DNA from: Cryptomeria japonica
Lineage: Eukaryota > Streptophyta > Pinopsida > Cupressales > Cupressaceae
Reading direction: 5' to 3'
Assembly (NCBI RefSeq): GCF_030272615.1
Contig: NC_081414.1
Span: 50,375,136-50,439,135, forward strand
Length of the DNA stretch: 64,000 nt
Of this stretch, positions 1 through 12,052 are shown in pieces. The first letter of the stretch is position 1. Every line of letters starts with the position of its first letter. Both the position numbers and the translations under genes were made by a program. Under the pieces are notes generated by a model. That model was not told the origin of the DNA and ran no database searches. It saw only the letters and a list, made by a program, of their open reading frames with translations.

Positions 1-649
1 AAGACAGTTTGATTGTTGATGTTGATTGTGTGGTTGATTGGTAAATGGTCATTGTGTGAGTAGTTTGTCAATGTTTATTTTGGTATCTGCATGGATGAGT
101 GTGTACAAGGTGTTGCCATGTTTTTGTGTGATTTTTCAATGGTTTTGTTGATGTTTTTGGATTTTGAATTGTTTTGAATGTTTTTGGTATTTTGTGAGAC
201 ATTTTTGAATGTTTTTGGTATTTTGATGATTGCTTGAATGAAGAACTTAATGAATCATAAGACAATGTAGAATCCACTTCTATCAACAGTTTAAAGGCAT
301 TGCCCCCAGTTTTAGACATGACTTATGAAGAAGCGGGACGCAAGATGCATGAAGTATTTATCATAATTGCAGAGAAATAACAAGCCATGGTTTTTCGGAT
401 GGATGGTTGTATGTATGAATGTGATCGCAATGAGCCTGAAAGACAATGGAGCCATAGCCTTTACAAGTGGCGCCTGTTTGCCAGGTTTTCACCATCGTAC
501 TTACCCAAGGTGCCACCGGAGTGGTTGTTCACCGTTTGGATGCATGATTTTCCTTTACTTTTTTGAATGTTTTTGTATTTCTTCATGACATTTTTCTGAA
601 TGTTTTTGGTATTTTTTGGTATGCAGGGGAGCCTGATGCTCTGTACACC
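1..649. other. Non-coding 3' region of element 1 downstream of integrase
   Basis: T-rich stretch with no supported gene. It holds several loose repeats of a TTGAATGTTTTTGGTATTTT-like 20-mer near 130-260 and 560-625. The matching position of element 2 (20880-20970) is similarly T-rich with TTTTTGATTTTTTGAT repeats, so a low-complexity segment right after integrase is shared by both elements. Confidence 0.6.
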
Positions 650-1549
650 TTAGGTATAAAACCGTTTGAGGTGCATGTTGTTAATTGGATCTGCAAGCGG
701 TTCTCCTTCTGATGTAGCCAACTGATATGCCCCGGACCCGAATACAGCAGTGACAACATATGGGCCTAGCCAGTTTGATTCAAACTTGCCCTGATGTTCT
801 CTGTTTGGTTGGTTGCGAGGATTTTCTCGAAGAACAAGATCACCTACCTCAAATGTACGAGGTCTAACTCGGTGATTGTAGCTTCTGCTCATGCGCTGCT
901 GATAGGCTTTGAGGTGATTGTATGCAGCTTGTTGTTTCTCATCAAGTAGCTCCAAGTCCTGAAGACGGGATACTCTGTATGCTTCATCATCGATGAGATT
1001 GTGCAAGGAAACTCGTAGTGATGGGATCTCGACTTCAATAGGTAAGATAGCTTCTGCACCATAGACCAACGAATAAGGAGTTGCACCTGTAGGGGTTCGA
1101 ATGCTAGTTTGATATGCCCATAGCGCTGGATTTAGTTGAACATGCCAATCACGGCCGACATCATTGACTGTCTTCTTTAGGATCCTCAATATGTTTTTAT
1201 TGGATGCTTCGGCCTGACCATTGCCTTGCGGGTAATAGGGGGTGGAAAAGCGGTGTTGGATATGAAATTTCTCACAGAGTTCACGGACATCTTGATTTTT
1301 GAAAGGAAGACCATTATCTGTGATGATGGACATGGGTACACCATACCGGCAGATGATGTAGTTGAGGATGAATGAGGCGATCTGCTTGCCGGTGACTTGG
1401 GTAAGTGGAACAGCTTCGATCCACTTTGTGAAATATTCGGTGGCGGTAATAATGAATTTATGGCCATTAGATGAAGATGGATGAATCTTACCCACAAGGT
1501 CAAGGCCCCATTGACAAAAAGGCCATGGTGTCATGATTGGTTGCAGTTC
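650..1549 (-). pseudogene. Integrase region of element 1 gag-pol
   Basis: The last part of the polyprotein. Catalytic-core signatures are visible: the first Asp in WGLDLVG, the second in IITDNG, and Glu in YYPQGNGQAEASNK (the D,D-35-E triad). It ends with a GPY/F-type module (GDLVL...NWLGPYVV) and stops after HLKRFYT, with no chromodomain. The HHCC zinc finger belonging to this integrase (H-E-G-I-C ... KCKKCQ) lies just upstream, at about 1580-1720, across a TAG stop at 1550-1552. In element 2 the same codon reads Gln, so the stop looks like a CAG to TAG change. Integrase would insert the cDNA into the nuclear genome; this copy needs readthrough or help in trans. Confidence 0.9.
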
Positions 1550-4426
1550 CTAAGTTGGTGCATGTATCAGGTCGCCATGAACTTGGCATTTCTTGCACTT
1601 CCTGACAAAGTAGTAGGAATCTTTTTCCATAGATGGCCAATAATATCCAGCTCGCAGGAGTTTCTTGGCTAGTGATGGACCACTTGAATGAGTCCCACAA
1701 ATTCCTTCATGTACCTCTTCCAAAGCCTTTGTTATCTCATCTTGTTCCAGACATCGAAGGAGAGTACCATCAAGACCGCGTCGGTATAGGATTTCGGCAA
1801 TAATGGTATATCGAGCAGTTTGGCGAATGAAGGTTTTTCGTTGGTTATTTGATTGGTTGGGGGGAAGGGTGTGATCATGGAGATAGGTGTAGAACTCACC
1901 GTACCATGGGGATTCAGAACCGACAAGGCAACATATCATCTCGGATTCAGGGATATCATAAGCGGGGATCCAAAGTTGTTCTACCAAGAACTCGTAGCGT
2001 GTTGAATTTTGTGGAAGATCTAGGAGAGATGCGATGGTAGCCATGGCGTTAGCAGCTCGATTCTGATCTCTTGGTATCTGCTCAAAAGTGATAGTAGTAA
2101 ATGATGTCTTTAGACTGTCTACCATTTGCTTATATGGCATGAGTTTATCATCTTTGGTCTGATATTCATCTGTTGCTTGTCGAATGACTAGTTGGGAATC
2201 GCCATATACTTGTAGTTCTTGTAATTTCCATTGTACGGCTAGCCTGAGTCCTGTGATCAAGGCCTCATGCTCTGCTATGTTGTTGGTGCATGGAAAGGTG
2301 AGCCTGTAAGACTTCAGGATGCTGTCACCTTGAGGTGTGATAAACAGAATGCCTGCCCCCGAGCCATGCCTAGTGTATGACCCATCAAAATATAGTTTCC
2401 ATGGATGTGCTGTTGTGATCATGCATATCTCTTCATCTAAAAAATTGGAAATAAGAGGATGATCGCCTGTGAGGGGTGCATCGGCCAACTGATCTGCAAT
2501 AACTTGACCTTTGATAGCCTTTCGATCCACATACTCATTGTCAAATTCACTTAGAATCATCACCCATTTGGCCAAGTGACCCGTCAAGGCTACTTTGCTG
2601 AGTAAATACTTGAGTGGATCAATCTTTGCAATGAGTTGTACCTTATGTGTCAACAAATAGTGCCTCAATTTTGTGGCTGCTAAGATCACTGCTAGGCAAG
2701 CTCGCTCAATAGGTGTGTAATTGAGTTCATAGCCAACCAGTGTGCGAGAGATGTAGTATACAACACACTCTTTGCCTTCTGCATTATGTTGTGCCAGTAA
2801 TACACCCAATGTTGTACTTGTTGCTGAGATATAGAGTAACAACGGTCTACTTGGATCTGGTGGGATCAACAATGGTGGATTCATGAGATAGTCTTTAAGC
2901 ATCTGAAATGCTTGCTGGCATCTGGCATCCCATTGAAAGTGGATGTTCTTGTGTAACAGATGTGTAAATGGGTGACACTTATCAACCAATTGTGCAATGA
3001 ATCTTCGGATGGATTGAAGTCGCCCTTGTAATGTCCTTAGCTGACTGATATTCTTTGGAGGTGGCATGTCCATAATTGCTTTTACCTTTACTGGGTCGAC
3101 CTCAATACCTTTGCTTGAGACAATGTATCCTAGAAGCTTCCCGGAGGTCACTCCAAAGACACATTTCTTTGGGTTGAGTCGAACATGATATTGTTCCAGT
3201 CTATCAAAGATTCTCTCTAATATGTCCAAATGACCTTCTCTAGTGAGTGATTTTGCTAGTAAGTCATCCACATAATCTTCCATCATAGTATGCATCATGT
3301 CATGGAAGATGGTGGTCATTGCTCTTTGATAGGTCGCTCCTGCATTCTTTAGACCGAAAGGCATTACATTCCAGCAATATGTGCCCCATGGACATGTGAA
3401 GGTTGTCTTATGTTGGTCCTCTGGTGCGATCTTTATTTGATTTTATCCTGAAAAGCCATCCATGAGTGAAAGCATGGCATGTCCTGCTGTCAGATCCACT
3501 ATGATGTCGATATTTGGAAGGGGGAAGTCATCCTTAGGACAGGCCTTATTCAGATCTCTGAAGTCAGTACAAATGCGGATGCCCCCTTTTGGTTTGCCGA
3601 CAGGCACAATATTGGAGATCCATTCTGCATAATCAATTGGTCTAATGCAACCAACATCTAGGAGTTTCTTGAGTTCTGTTTTGACTAGTACTACAATTTG
3701 AGGATGCATCTTACGAAGCTTTTGCTTGACAGGTTTGGCTCCTTCTGCGACGGTGAGGTGATGCATGACTAAATCAGGATCAAGCCCAGGCATGTCTGCA
3801 TATGACCATGCAAAGTTGATTTGACGCTTCTGGAAGAACTCTATAAACTTAGGTTGTTCCTCTGGAGTGAGAAGAGATGCTAGATGTATGAGATGAGGAT
3901 TTTCAGGAGTCCCCACATTGTATTCTTTGGTTTCCTCGATGAGAATCGTTGATCGTTCTTGTTGTGCATTAGCAGGGAGAATGTCAAACCCTTCATCCTC
4001 AGGTGCCTCGGAGAGGTTTTCACCATTGGATACGCTCTTTCTTTTTACTTTCGTCGGATCAAACAGTGCCACAGTGTGGTTTTCACTGGAAGATCCATGT
4101 TTTAGTGTTATATTTTTGCAGCTGAAAGGTTTGGCATCCGCCCCGAAGTATGCTGCGCTATTAAGTTCAATGGCGAATCCAGCTTTGTGATCCCCGCTTG
4201 GTAGGTTATCCCTTAATTCCAAAAAGTCAATGATGGCCTCATCATTTTGGAAGAGGTCAAGACATGGGGGATTTGGTTGGTTCCATTCGATGAGTTCAGG
4301 GTGGATAATGGGCATTACTTCATCGATTATGTTAAGTGCGGGAGATGTATCAGTGAGGGTTAAGACGTTATGGTGAAGGTCGTTAATGGTACTCTCCCTG
4401 TCAGAATCAGGCGTAGGATGAGACAT
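1550..4426 (-). pseudogene. Reverse transcriptase and tandem RNase H region of element 1
   Basis: RT is recognised by RICTDFRDLNKACPKDDFPLP (about 3530-3590), MPFGLKNAGATYQ (3364 leftward) and the catalytic YVDD box at 3263-3274. It is followed by a first RNase H (about 2480-2900) and a second, archaeal-type RNase H (about 2030-2420; Asp in YFDGS, Glu in AEHEAL, Asp in YGDSQL). The integrase zinc finger lies at the left end. One in-frame TAA (3443-3445) sits in the conserved FSG-x-NQIKI stretch where element 2 has Tyr; otherwise the frame is continuous. RT and RNase H copy the element RNA into cDNA in cytoplasmic particles. Confidence 0.93.
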
Positions 4427-5095
4427 AGGGTCTGTGGAAGATGTTTCCAGTTCAGGAACTCAAGTGGTCTTTATCTGTGCTTCTCCATAAACAGGGATAT
4501 CTTTGCATGGCAGAGGTAGTGATGCATCTTCCTCATCTGAAGTATTAAGTTGTACCGAATCAAATTCCCATTCATGTGAGTCGGTCTCTGAATCACTTTC
4601 CAGCATCCGATTGCTATACCATACTGGGATGTCTTTTGAGTTAAACACTGCAGGTGTGATTGGTTGATGTGCCTTTGTAGTGATCGGTGCTACAGGAAGT
4701 TTGATGGGGATAAAAGAATCTGGCAAAGGAAGTATCGGCAGTGTTGACTCAGTGGCTTCTACGGGAACTGCTGGTACCATAGATGCTGCTGCGGGTTCTG
4801 ATACAGTTGCTGCTGCTAATGGTACTATGGATGTAATGGCTGTTGCGAATGGGATTACTGGTTTGATTGGTGGGATGATTGGTATTGTAGATGGTTGTGT
4901 TGGGGTTGTGAGCCTCGATGGGGCAGTCGGGATGGTGCTTGAGGCTGCTTTAATGATGAAAGGTGTCCTTTTTGCAGTAGGTTGACATAATGGTTTGCTG
5001 GGTTTTCCTTTGAATCTGAGTTTAGGAAAGATTTCTTTCTCAAAGCCTAGGCCTGTATTACCTTTGGGCTTTAATTCTGGCAGCAGAGGTTCATG
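4427..5095 (-). pseudogene. Pro/Thr-rich and acidic linker between protease and RT, element 1
   Basis: Same reading frame as the flanking domains but without a recognised fold. It has a Pro/Ile/Thr-rich half (about 4790-5040) and an Asp/Glu/Ser-rich half (about 4460-4620). Two TGA stops bound it (4460-4462 and 5096-5098). Just before the right-hand stop the protein reads MQRMGYDGQSALGYCKQG, and after it GLGF, which resembles a degenerate G-patch (Gly-rich RNA-binding motif). That resemblance is an inference. Element 2 has a matching, more decayed stretch at about 25330-25480. Confidence 0.6.
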
Positions 5096-7957
5096 TCATC
5101 CTTGTTTGCAATATCCTAAAGCACTCTGACCATCATACCCCATTCTTTGCATAATGAGGAGGCCTTTGCCATATTGATCCATAGGAAGTTTAACTTGTGG
5201 TAGATCAGTGGTGATGGGATCTTTATAGATCCATTTTGCTAAGTCCTCATCTTGGGTTTCTTCTTCTTGACTCTTTCCAAGGATGAAAGGCGTCAAAGCA
5301 CATGCAGGCGTGATTAGTGGTTGCTGGAGTAACTGTTGTGGTTTACCATGTGTTCTAGGAGAAGTGGGCATCTGTCCCACACAAAAGAGTTGACTCAAGT
5401 TGTATTCCCCGGGACCTTCCTCTGCTATTTTCATCTTAAGCTTTTCTTGCTTTGGTATAGTGGTGTTCGAACTAGCAAGAGAGGCTGGACTTATATATGA
5501 TGCGGAGGAAATGGCTTCTCTATTATTAGGAACAGTAATCTCTGGTTGATGGCTGATATTATGGCAAAATGCAAAGGGGTTTGCATCGCCCAGAATTGTG
5601 ATCTCTACACCGTTATGTGGGAACTTGATACATTTATGGTAGGTAGATGGAACGGCTTGCATGGCATGTATCCAAGGTCTCCCTAATAATAGATTGTATG
5701 GCAGAGGAAGGTCCAGAACTTGACAGATGATGTGCTTTACCACAGGGCCCACGCGGATTGGTAGTACCACAACTCCTTTGGATGAACGCTCTGCATCATC
5801 ATAGGCTTTGATTGTGATCTTCTTACGAGGATCCACTGATTCTACCGCATAGCCCAAGGCTGTGACCAACTGTAGTGTACAAATGTTCAGGCCTGCTCCA
5901 TTATCTATCAAGACTCGCTTGATCCTATGCTGGTTAATAAATCCTTCGATGTGGAGTGAGGCATTATGTGGCTGTTGGAAGGAAGAGTTGTCACTTTCAG
6001 AAAAAGTGAGACAAGGTGATGACTTTAGACTTCCAACCATGGCTTGAAATTGGTCCATATTTAGATTTGCAGGGACTGACGCCTCTTGGAGTGCTTGATC
6101 CAAGATAGTTTTATGAGATGGCGATAGACGCAAAAGCTCTAAAATGGATATAAGTGTAGGGGTTTTGTCTAATTGTTCCACAAGATTGTACTGCTTTGGG
6201 ATGGAGGTGGTGCCTTGTGGAGCTGCCTTTATGGTAACTTTGTCGCGACGCGTAACAACATTGCAATTTGAGTTGGGATTTTTGAAGGTTATAGTTGCAA
6301 CTTGTTCATTGGCATCATACAGATGATTTACAGTGTAATTATACGCAGCCTGTGTATAATCAGTGGTATCAGTGCCTCGCCTAGAAGTGGAAGGACCCCT
6401 TTGATCTTGTGATGGAAGTGGATTTTTGAACATCAGATGATCATTATTTGTTGTTTTTGGGTCATGTCCTTCAATTTCAATTTCTCCTCGATCAATAAGA
6501 TCCTGAATGAGATCTTTCAATCGGTGACAATTACTTGTCTTGTGTCCTCTCCCTTGATGGAATTCACAGTGTTCAGTATCTCTCCACCATGCCGGTTTGA
6601 CCTGAGGCTCATAGTTTGATAGCTTAGGTAGAGTGACCAAATTTTGAGAAATGAGTTGTCTCAACACTGTTTCAATGGGTTCCCCTAAGGGAGTGTATGT
6701 GTGTTTCTGTTTTTGCTGACGAGGTCTAGGTTCATCATGAGATGTGATGCGACCTTGATTAGAAGGAACATTTGTGTTGTTTTGAGGTGGAGGATTTTGT
6801 CCTGCAAACCAAACCACAGGTTGTGCGTTTTGGATAGTCCTGGCATCTACAACCCCATCATTGACGATATTCTTGTTTTTATTCCAGAAGTTTGGTTTAT
6901 CGTTGTTGAAGCGTGGGCGAGGACCATCTTTTGGTTCATTAAAGATTTTGATGAGTCCCTTCTTGATAAGTGCCCTTTCACACTTCAAACCCTTGGTGAT
7001 CATATCATTAAAAGAGTCTGTGTCTTTGACATCCAGGTGAAATTCCATTTCTTCATTTAAGTTGGAAATGAATATTTCCACTAGTTCTCGTTCAGGTAAC
7101 TGAAGAGAACGTCTGCTAGACATTTGACGCCATCGTTGTAGGAATACTGAGAATTGCTCACCTGGTTTTTGTTTGGTGTTGCATAGATCAGCCATGGTGA
7201 CATCGCGTTCAATGTTATGAGAGTAATGAGCTAGGAACTTCTGGATGAGTTCCTCAAATGTTCTAATGCCACCTGGTAGTTGGGAAAACCATGATGTGGT
7301 TGTTCCTCCCAAGCTTTGGGGAAAAAGGCGCATTAGGTACGTGTCTTCATATGCTACTTCGAGACAAGCGGAATGAAATTCTCAGACATGATCGCGGGGA
7401 TCCCCCTTTCCTCTATATTTTTCAAATTTGGGTGTTTCGAATCCTTGTGGAAATGGTGGCATGTAAAGATTCCTATCAAAAGGATAGGGACAGATGTCAT
7501 TGAGTGAGAATTGGTTAGTCTTGACACCACTATGAAGCTGTTGGGCGAGATTCTCGACTTGTTGCCGCAACATCTCCATTTCATTTGGAGGAGGAGGTGG
7601 TGGGTTACCTCGAGGAATGTTATATCTGATGGGATCTCTACCTCTTTCCTCTTCATGGCGACTTTGTCTTTCTGATGCTTGTCTTAATTGGGCAAGATCA
7701 AAGTCAGAGGGGAGTTTTGCTCCTTCTTGAGCGAGTCTTAAGAAGTGAGCATCCGCATTGCTCCTGAGTATTTCGTCAAAAAGTCTGTTAAAGAGAGGGT
7801 TATGCTGAGCCCTTTCTATTGTTGCAGGAGTGGGAGTACTTGGGTTTTCGTCATCTGCATTTCCTCCAAGTGCTTCTTGAAATTCATTGAGATTTTCCTC
7901 TTCTTCTTCTTCTCTTTCTATTTCTCGTTGTCTCGACTGTGATCGGGTTTGAGCCAT
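5096..7957 (-). pseudogene. Gag and aspartic protease region of element 1
   Basis: Start chosen at the ATG at 7955-7957 (MAQTRSQSRQ); an earlier in-frame ATG at 7985-7987 adds ten residues. Gag core: RLFPQSLGGTTTSWF to VFLQRWRQMSS (about 7100-7330). A zinc-knuckle-like C-x2-H-x4-H-x4-C segment (HCEFHQGRGHKTSNCHRL) lies at about 6520-6575. Protease follows at about 5650-5930, with active-site motif LIDNGAG and the LLLGRPWIH strand. The usual D-T/S-G is D-N-G here and D-G-G in element 2. A TGA at 7382-7384 replaces an Arg found in element 2, fitting a CpG C-to-T change (CGA to TGA). Gag would build the particle and the protease would cut the polyprotein. Confidence 0.88.
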
Positions 7958-8406
7958 TTTGTTTATGAGTCTTTGTTGAAATTGCATGAAAATGATGATG
8001 AGTGTTTGATGAAATGAGAGATTGATGATTTGGTGAATTGTGTTGCACGTGGATCTCTAGCACCTTTAAGGTGGATGTAACTAAAATTCCTTCTTTGAAT
8101 TGCTTGTTTGTTTGATAAGTTTTGATGTGATAAGGTGTAGAGAAATCTGAGATGTGTTACAGATTTAACTACCTAGTAATGAGAGGATTCACTCATGAAC
8201 TAGTTTTAACCTGCATAGATGTGTCTCTTAGGATGAGCTTATCCTAGATGTAGAAACAATCTAAAAAGTGATGTGATGTGTTTGATTTCAAGCAATATCT
8301 AAAAGAGAACTTGGGGCAAGAACCTCTTAATGTTTTGAGAGTTGGGATGGATTGATGATGAAGTGATGATGTATGAGTGAGATGATGGATGAAAATGTTT
8401 TCAACT

Positions 8407-8790
8407 TCAATAAAAACTTTGTGTTACAAATGGGACAAACTCTATCTCTTCCCTTTCGGGTGTTGGTGGTATTTCTCGAGCTGTGTTGTATGTGATACAG
8501 ACGTTTGGGAAGAAGTTGGGATTAATCTTTCCTCCTTGGTTTTTGTGATAACTCAGAGCTCTATATTGCATAAAAGCTCTGCGGTTCAATGATTTGGAAT
8601 CAAATTCGTTTGTTTTTTCTTGAAGGTAGAGACGCATGTGACGCAGAAAGACTCTATGTGAGACAAAGATTTGTCTATTGATATAGAAGAATTTCCTTCG
8701 TTTGATCAAATCCTTTGAGCTTAATTGTCTTCTTTTCAAGTTGATATTTTGATGACGCTTCTTCTTTCGCAAGATGTGAAGAATGGTCAT
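8407..8790 (-). CDS. Conserved pre-gag ORF of element 1, function unknown
   Basis: 127 codons, start at ATG 8788-8790, 450 bases upstream of gag. Not recognised as a known domain. It is basic at the N-terminus (ILRKKKRH, LKRR), then has FYINRQ, SHR-x-FLRHMRLYLQ, KTNEFD, GKINP-x-FFPNVCITYN and ends in SFY. A homologue with the same start, almost the same length and the same end lies at the same place in element 2 (28431-28817), although most non-coding leader sequence has diverged. The open frame extends further upstream to 8937, but homology begins at this Met. Known: Ogre/Tat elements can carry an extra ORF upstream of gag. Whether this one is related to those cannot be told here. Confidence 0.65.
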   Translation of the reverse strand: MTILHILRKKKRHQNINLKRRQLSSKDLIKRRKFFYINRQIFVSHRVFLRHMRLYLQEKTNEFDSKSLNRRAFMQYRALSYHKNQGGKINPNFFPNVCITYNTAREIPPTPEREEIEFVPFVTQSFY

Positions 8791-10664
8791 AAATTTTTTT
8801 GACTCTTTGTTGTTTGCACTTTGTTTTTGATGTTTTTGGTTGTTTTTGAAAGATGTTTGGTTGGATGAATACTTTGTTTTTGGGATTGATTTTCTGATTT
8901 GATGTTTCTTTGACAAGAAAACAAAGCAAGCACACAAACACCAAAATGTTGCCTCAAAGGCACAAATGAGTATGGGTCTAGATCAACCCAATCTTTGGAC
9001 TTGTATATGACCCTTCCTTTAGATGTATTTTAAGGTGTATTTCCAAAGTCTGAAGTTGGCTCAATTTGCACTTGGTCTTTAAAACGAACACATTTCAAAC
9101 ACTTTTTATCCCTAAAGTCAAATGGCCAGTTGTGATAAATTTAGCCCACATCTTGATATTTCTTCGACTTTGGTACTACATACCTTATGAATCCCGTCGT
9201 GGCAAGTAAGGATGTGATATACTAAGTCTTGCACGAGCATAACAAATAGATGATCCCTATGATGGGGGAGTCACCACTTTTATCAAGCCACAAGTGACTT
9301 TTCAAAAAGCTATGTTTCTACTCAAGGAAATATGTATGGTGAGTATCTTGGGAGCAAAACCATCTATGCTCTTGCACTAAATTATATTGCAAATATCCTC
9401 AATCAATAGAACGGGTGGGCTACTACTAAAAGGTGTTTAGTCATGTTCGATGTTTTTGGACATAAGTTCATTCTGCAGTGACTCACTTAAGAGCCTTGTA
9501 ACTGGTGGTGGGGCCCATTTGTCCTTTCGGCCAGTTACACTGTAGGAACAGCTATACCCAAGGCTATAACTTTCGCTCTCACCTGATTTCTATAGCGGCT
9601 CGAAGGATTTACCGCTCGAGGTCGTTCCCAAGAGTATCGATCCCTTGGCAGGCCTCTCTTAAAAAGATAAAATTTTGAGTGTTACTAACACTTTTCTCTT
9701 GCACCTAGGACCACGAAAGCCAAGGGAGAGGATAGTGTGTGTTAGAAGTAGGACCACTCGACCAACTCTTTGCACAAGTGTGCCAAGCACGAAAAACACT
9801 TGTTCTTTTTAATCTGTCATTGCAATGTGATCTAACTATTTGGAGATGTTGCTCCAACAGTCATGGTGTTTTTTTAAACTTCAAAGGCAAAATATTTTGT
9901 AAACTAGGAACTTTGAAATCCTAGTCAACTGAATTGAAAACACGTCTTGCTTGAAGTAAAATTGTTTTTGAGCTTGAAGGAAAAATGGCTTGTTCTTTTT
10001 AGATTGCCCCCAAAACAAAGTGTTGATTGTAAATTTCTTTTAAGTTGATGCAAGAAAATAAATTTTGTTTTGTTGATTTTAAGCACCAAAACGAAGTTTG
10101 TTTCCTAACTTGCAAGAAATAAAGTTGTTTTGTATAAGTTTGTGGTTCTTTTTACCTTGGAACAATGAATTTCTTTTTAAGAGCCCCAAACAAATGTGTG
10201 ATTCTTTTTTTTAAAAGCCCAAATTTGAAATGTGAAGTTAATTTTAAACCAAAATAAAAAGTGAATTCATTTTTTTTTAAACCAACTTCAAAAACAAGTT
10301 AGTAAGAAATATAAATCTACTTTTTAATCTAATTTAAATCTGCACAAAAGAGAAAAATAGTTAGTAAAATCCGCCTATTTGGTGGGCTTCTACAAGCCTA
10401 ATTTTTTTTTTTTTTTGTTACAAGGTGATTTGTACAACGTTCTGTTACAATAGCGCTAGTCTGCGTTTGAACAGAGGCGCTATTTAACACAAACGCACTA
10501 AAAGAAAGGGAAAGACAGAGAAGGGAAAAGCGCTGAAACAAGGTGAATAGCACCAAAACAATGTCAAACGCGCCAAAACAATGTCAAAAGTGCAACCTGT
10601 GTGACATTTTCAACATTCAAACATGTTATTGGTTAAAAAAAAAAGTTGAACTTTGTGGTGTTTG
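8791..10664 (-). other. Long untranslated leader of element 1
   Basis: No supported gene. Contains repeated GTTCTTTTTA...CCCAAA-type segments (about 9800-10260) that recur in the element 2 leader (about 36340-36760), and near the primer site a few GCGCTA/AGCGCT words (10449-10560) like those forming arrays in element 2. Long leaders between LTR and gag are usual for Tat/Ogre elements. Confidence 0.6.
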
Positions 10665-10684
10665 GATTCACGTCGGGTTCACCA
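10665..10684 (-). other. Primer-binding site of element 1, complementary to tRNA-Trp
   Basis: The plus strand reads GATTCACGTCGGGTTCACCA, which equals the 3' end of plant tRNA-Trp(CCA) as I recall it, including the terminal CCA. On the element's own strand this is TGGTGAACCCGACG..., two bases from the LTR end (...CA, TT, TGG). It primes minus-strand cDNA synthesis. It is not a tRNA gene: no D- or anticodon arm precedes it. Confidence 0.88.
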
Positions 10685-11101
10685 AATGATGCTCTGCAAA
10701 AAGGATTAGAAAATCCGTTTGATGGCAACACACACAAGAGCACAAGAAACAAACGTTAGTGTTAGCAACAAAAGATTATCCTAAACAAGCATATCAAGAG
10801 AGATATTAAACATGAAATAGAAAGCATACAAACATAGAATAGATAAACTATACTCCTCCAAATGCTAATCAAGATGCTCATAGTTGCTCCTCCCTTGTTC
10901 CTCTCCTCTCCAAGTCCCAAATGAGTGTAGCTCTCAGCTTTTAGCACTAGCCATGGATGCCATATGGAGATTCAAGATGGTTGAATATGATAAGCAAATC
11001 CTATGCAAGTGTAGATAGTGATGCCATGAGAAAGCTCTATGCTAATGCCAGTATAACAACAATACTCTAATGCTTCTCTCTTTTGCTTGAGGAGAAGGGT
11101 T

Positions 11102-11111
11102 CTATTTATAG
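11102..11111 (-). promoter_or_regulatory. TATA box in element 1 LTR
   Basis: CTATAAATAG on the minus strand, at the same place relative to shared flanking sequence as in both LTRs of element 2. It is the likely core promoter for the genomic RNA. Confidence 0.65.
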
Positions 11112-12052
11112 AAGAAATGGGGAAATGAAGGGTTAAGATTGAGCAATCTTAACAAGGGTTAGGATTGAAAGTTGGGGATCCATGTGACAAAATTGGCACC
11201 AATAAAATGGTGACAAGTGTCAACATAGGATTGGGTTGAGAGAAGAGGTTGGAGGCATTAAAGGCCTGAGAAGACCTCATGGTTATCTAGAGGCTAAGGG
11301 TCAAGTCCAAATTAAGATTACCCACTGGATTAAGAGTTAATCCAAGGATAAACCTTTGTGCAAATGTTTAAGAGATAATCATGGTCAAAGCATTAATGGC
11401 CTGATGAGATCTTTGGGTTGGGTAGAGGTTGAGTCAAAACAAATGTTTTAACCATGTGGGAGGGTTTGAGGTAACCATTAATGGTTATTGGAGACTTTGG
11501 GGATTAAGTGGTTGAAGGTTGAAAGCCTTCAATGGTTATCAAAGACTTTGAGCCATTTAGTGGTTGAAGGTTGAAATCCTTTAATGGTTATCAAAGACTT
11601 TGAGGGTTTGAGAAGTGACTTCCCTTTTGCTTAGGAATGTGACAAAGTTTAGAGAAGGGGTTAGGTTATTTAGAAGTGATTAGAAAATTCTAGAAGGGGT
11701 TTAGGCATGCAAGTGGATTTTGTAGGAAAATGCAAGTGGGAGAAATTTTGGTATTTTCAATTAAAATAAAATCATTTATTTCAATTAAATGGTGTAATTT
11801 GCATTTGGATAAATATTCAAATAAATATTAATTTATTTAAATGAGAAAAAGGAAGATAAAGCATTAAAATGCTTGAAGACTTTGAGGGAAACCATTAAAG
11901 GCTTGAAGACTTTAAGGGAAGCAATTAAAGTCTTAAGAAGACTTTAAGGGAAGCCATTAAAGGCTTAAGAAGACTATAGAAGGAAGCCATCAAGTTTGAA
12001 AACTTTAAAGCCATCAAGTTTTGAAGACTTTAAGGGAAACCATTAAAGGTTT

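Noticed and set aside
10665-10684. tRNA-Trp gene fragment
   Set aside because: Only the 3' acceptor/T-arm end matches and it lies exactly two bases from an LTR, so it is a primer-binding site.
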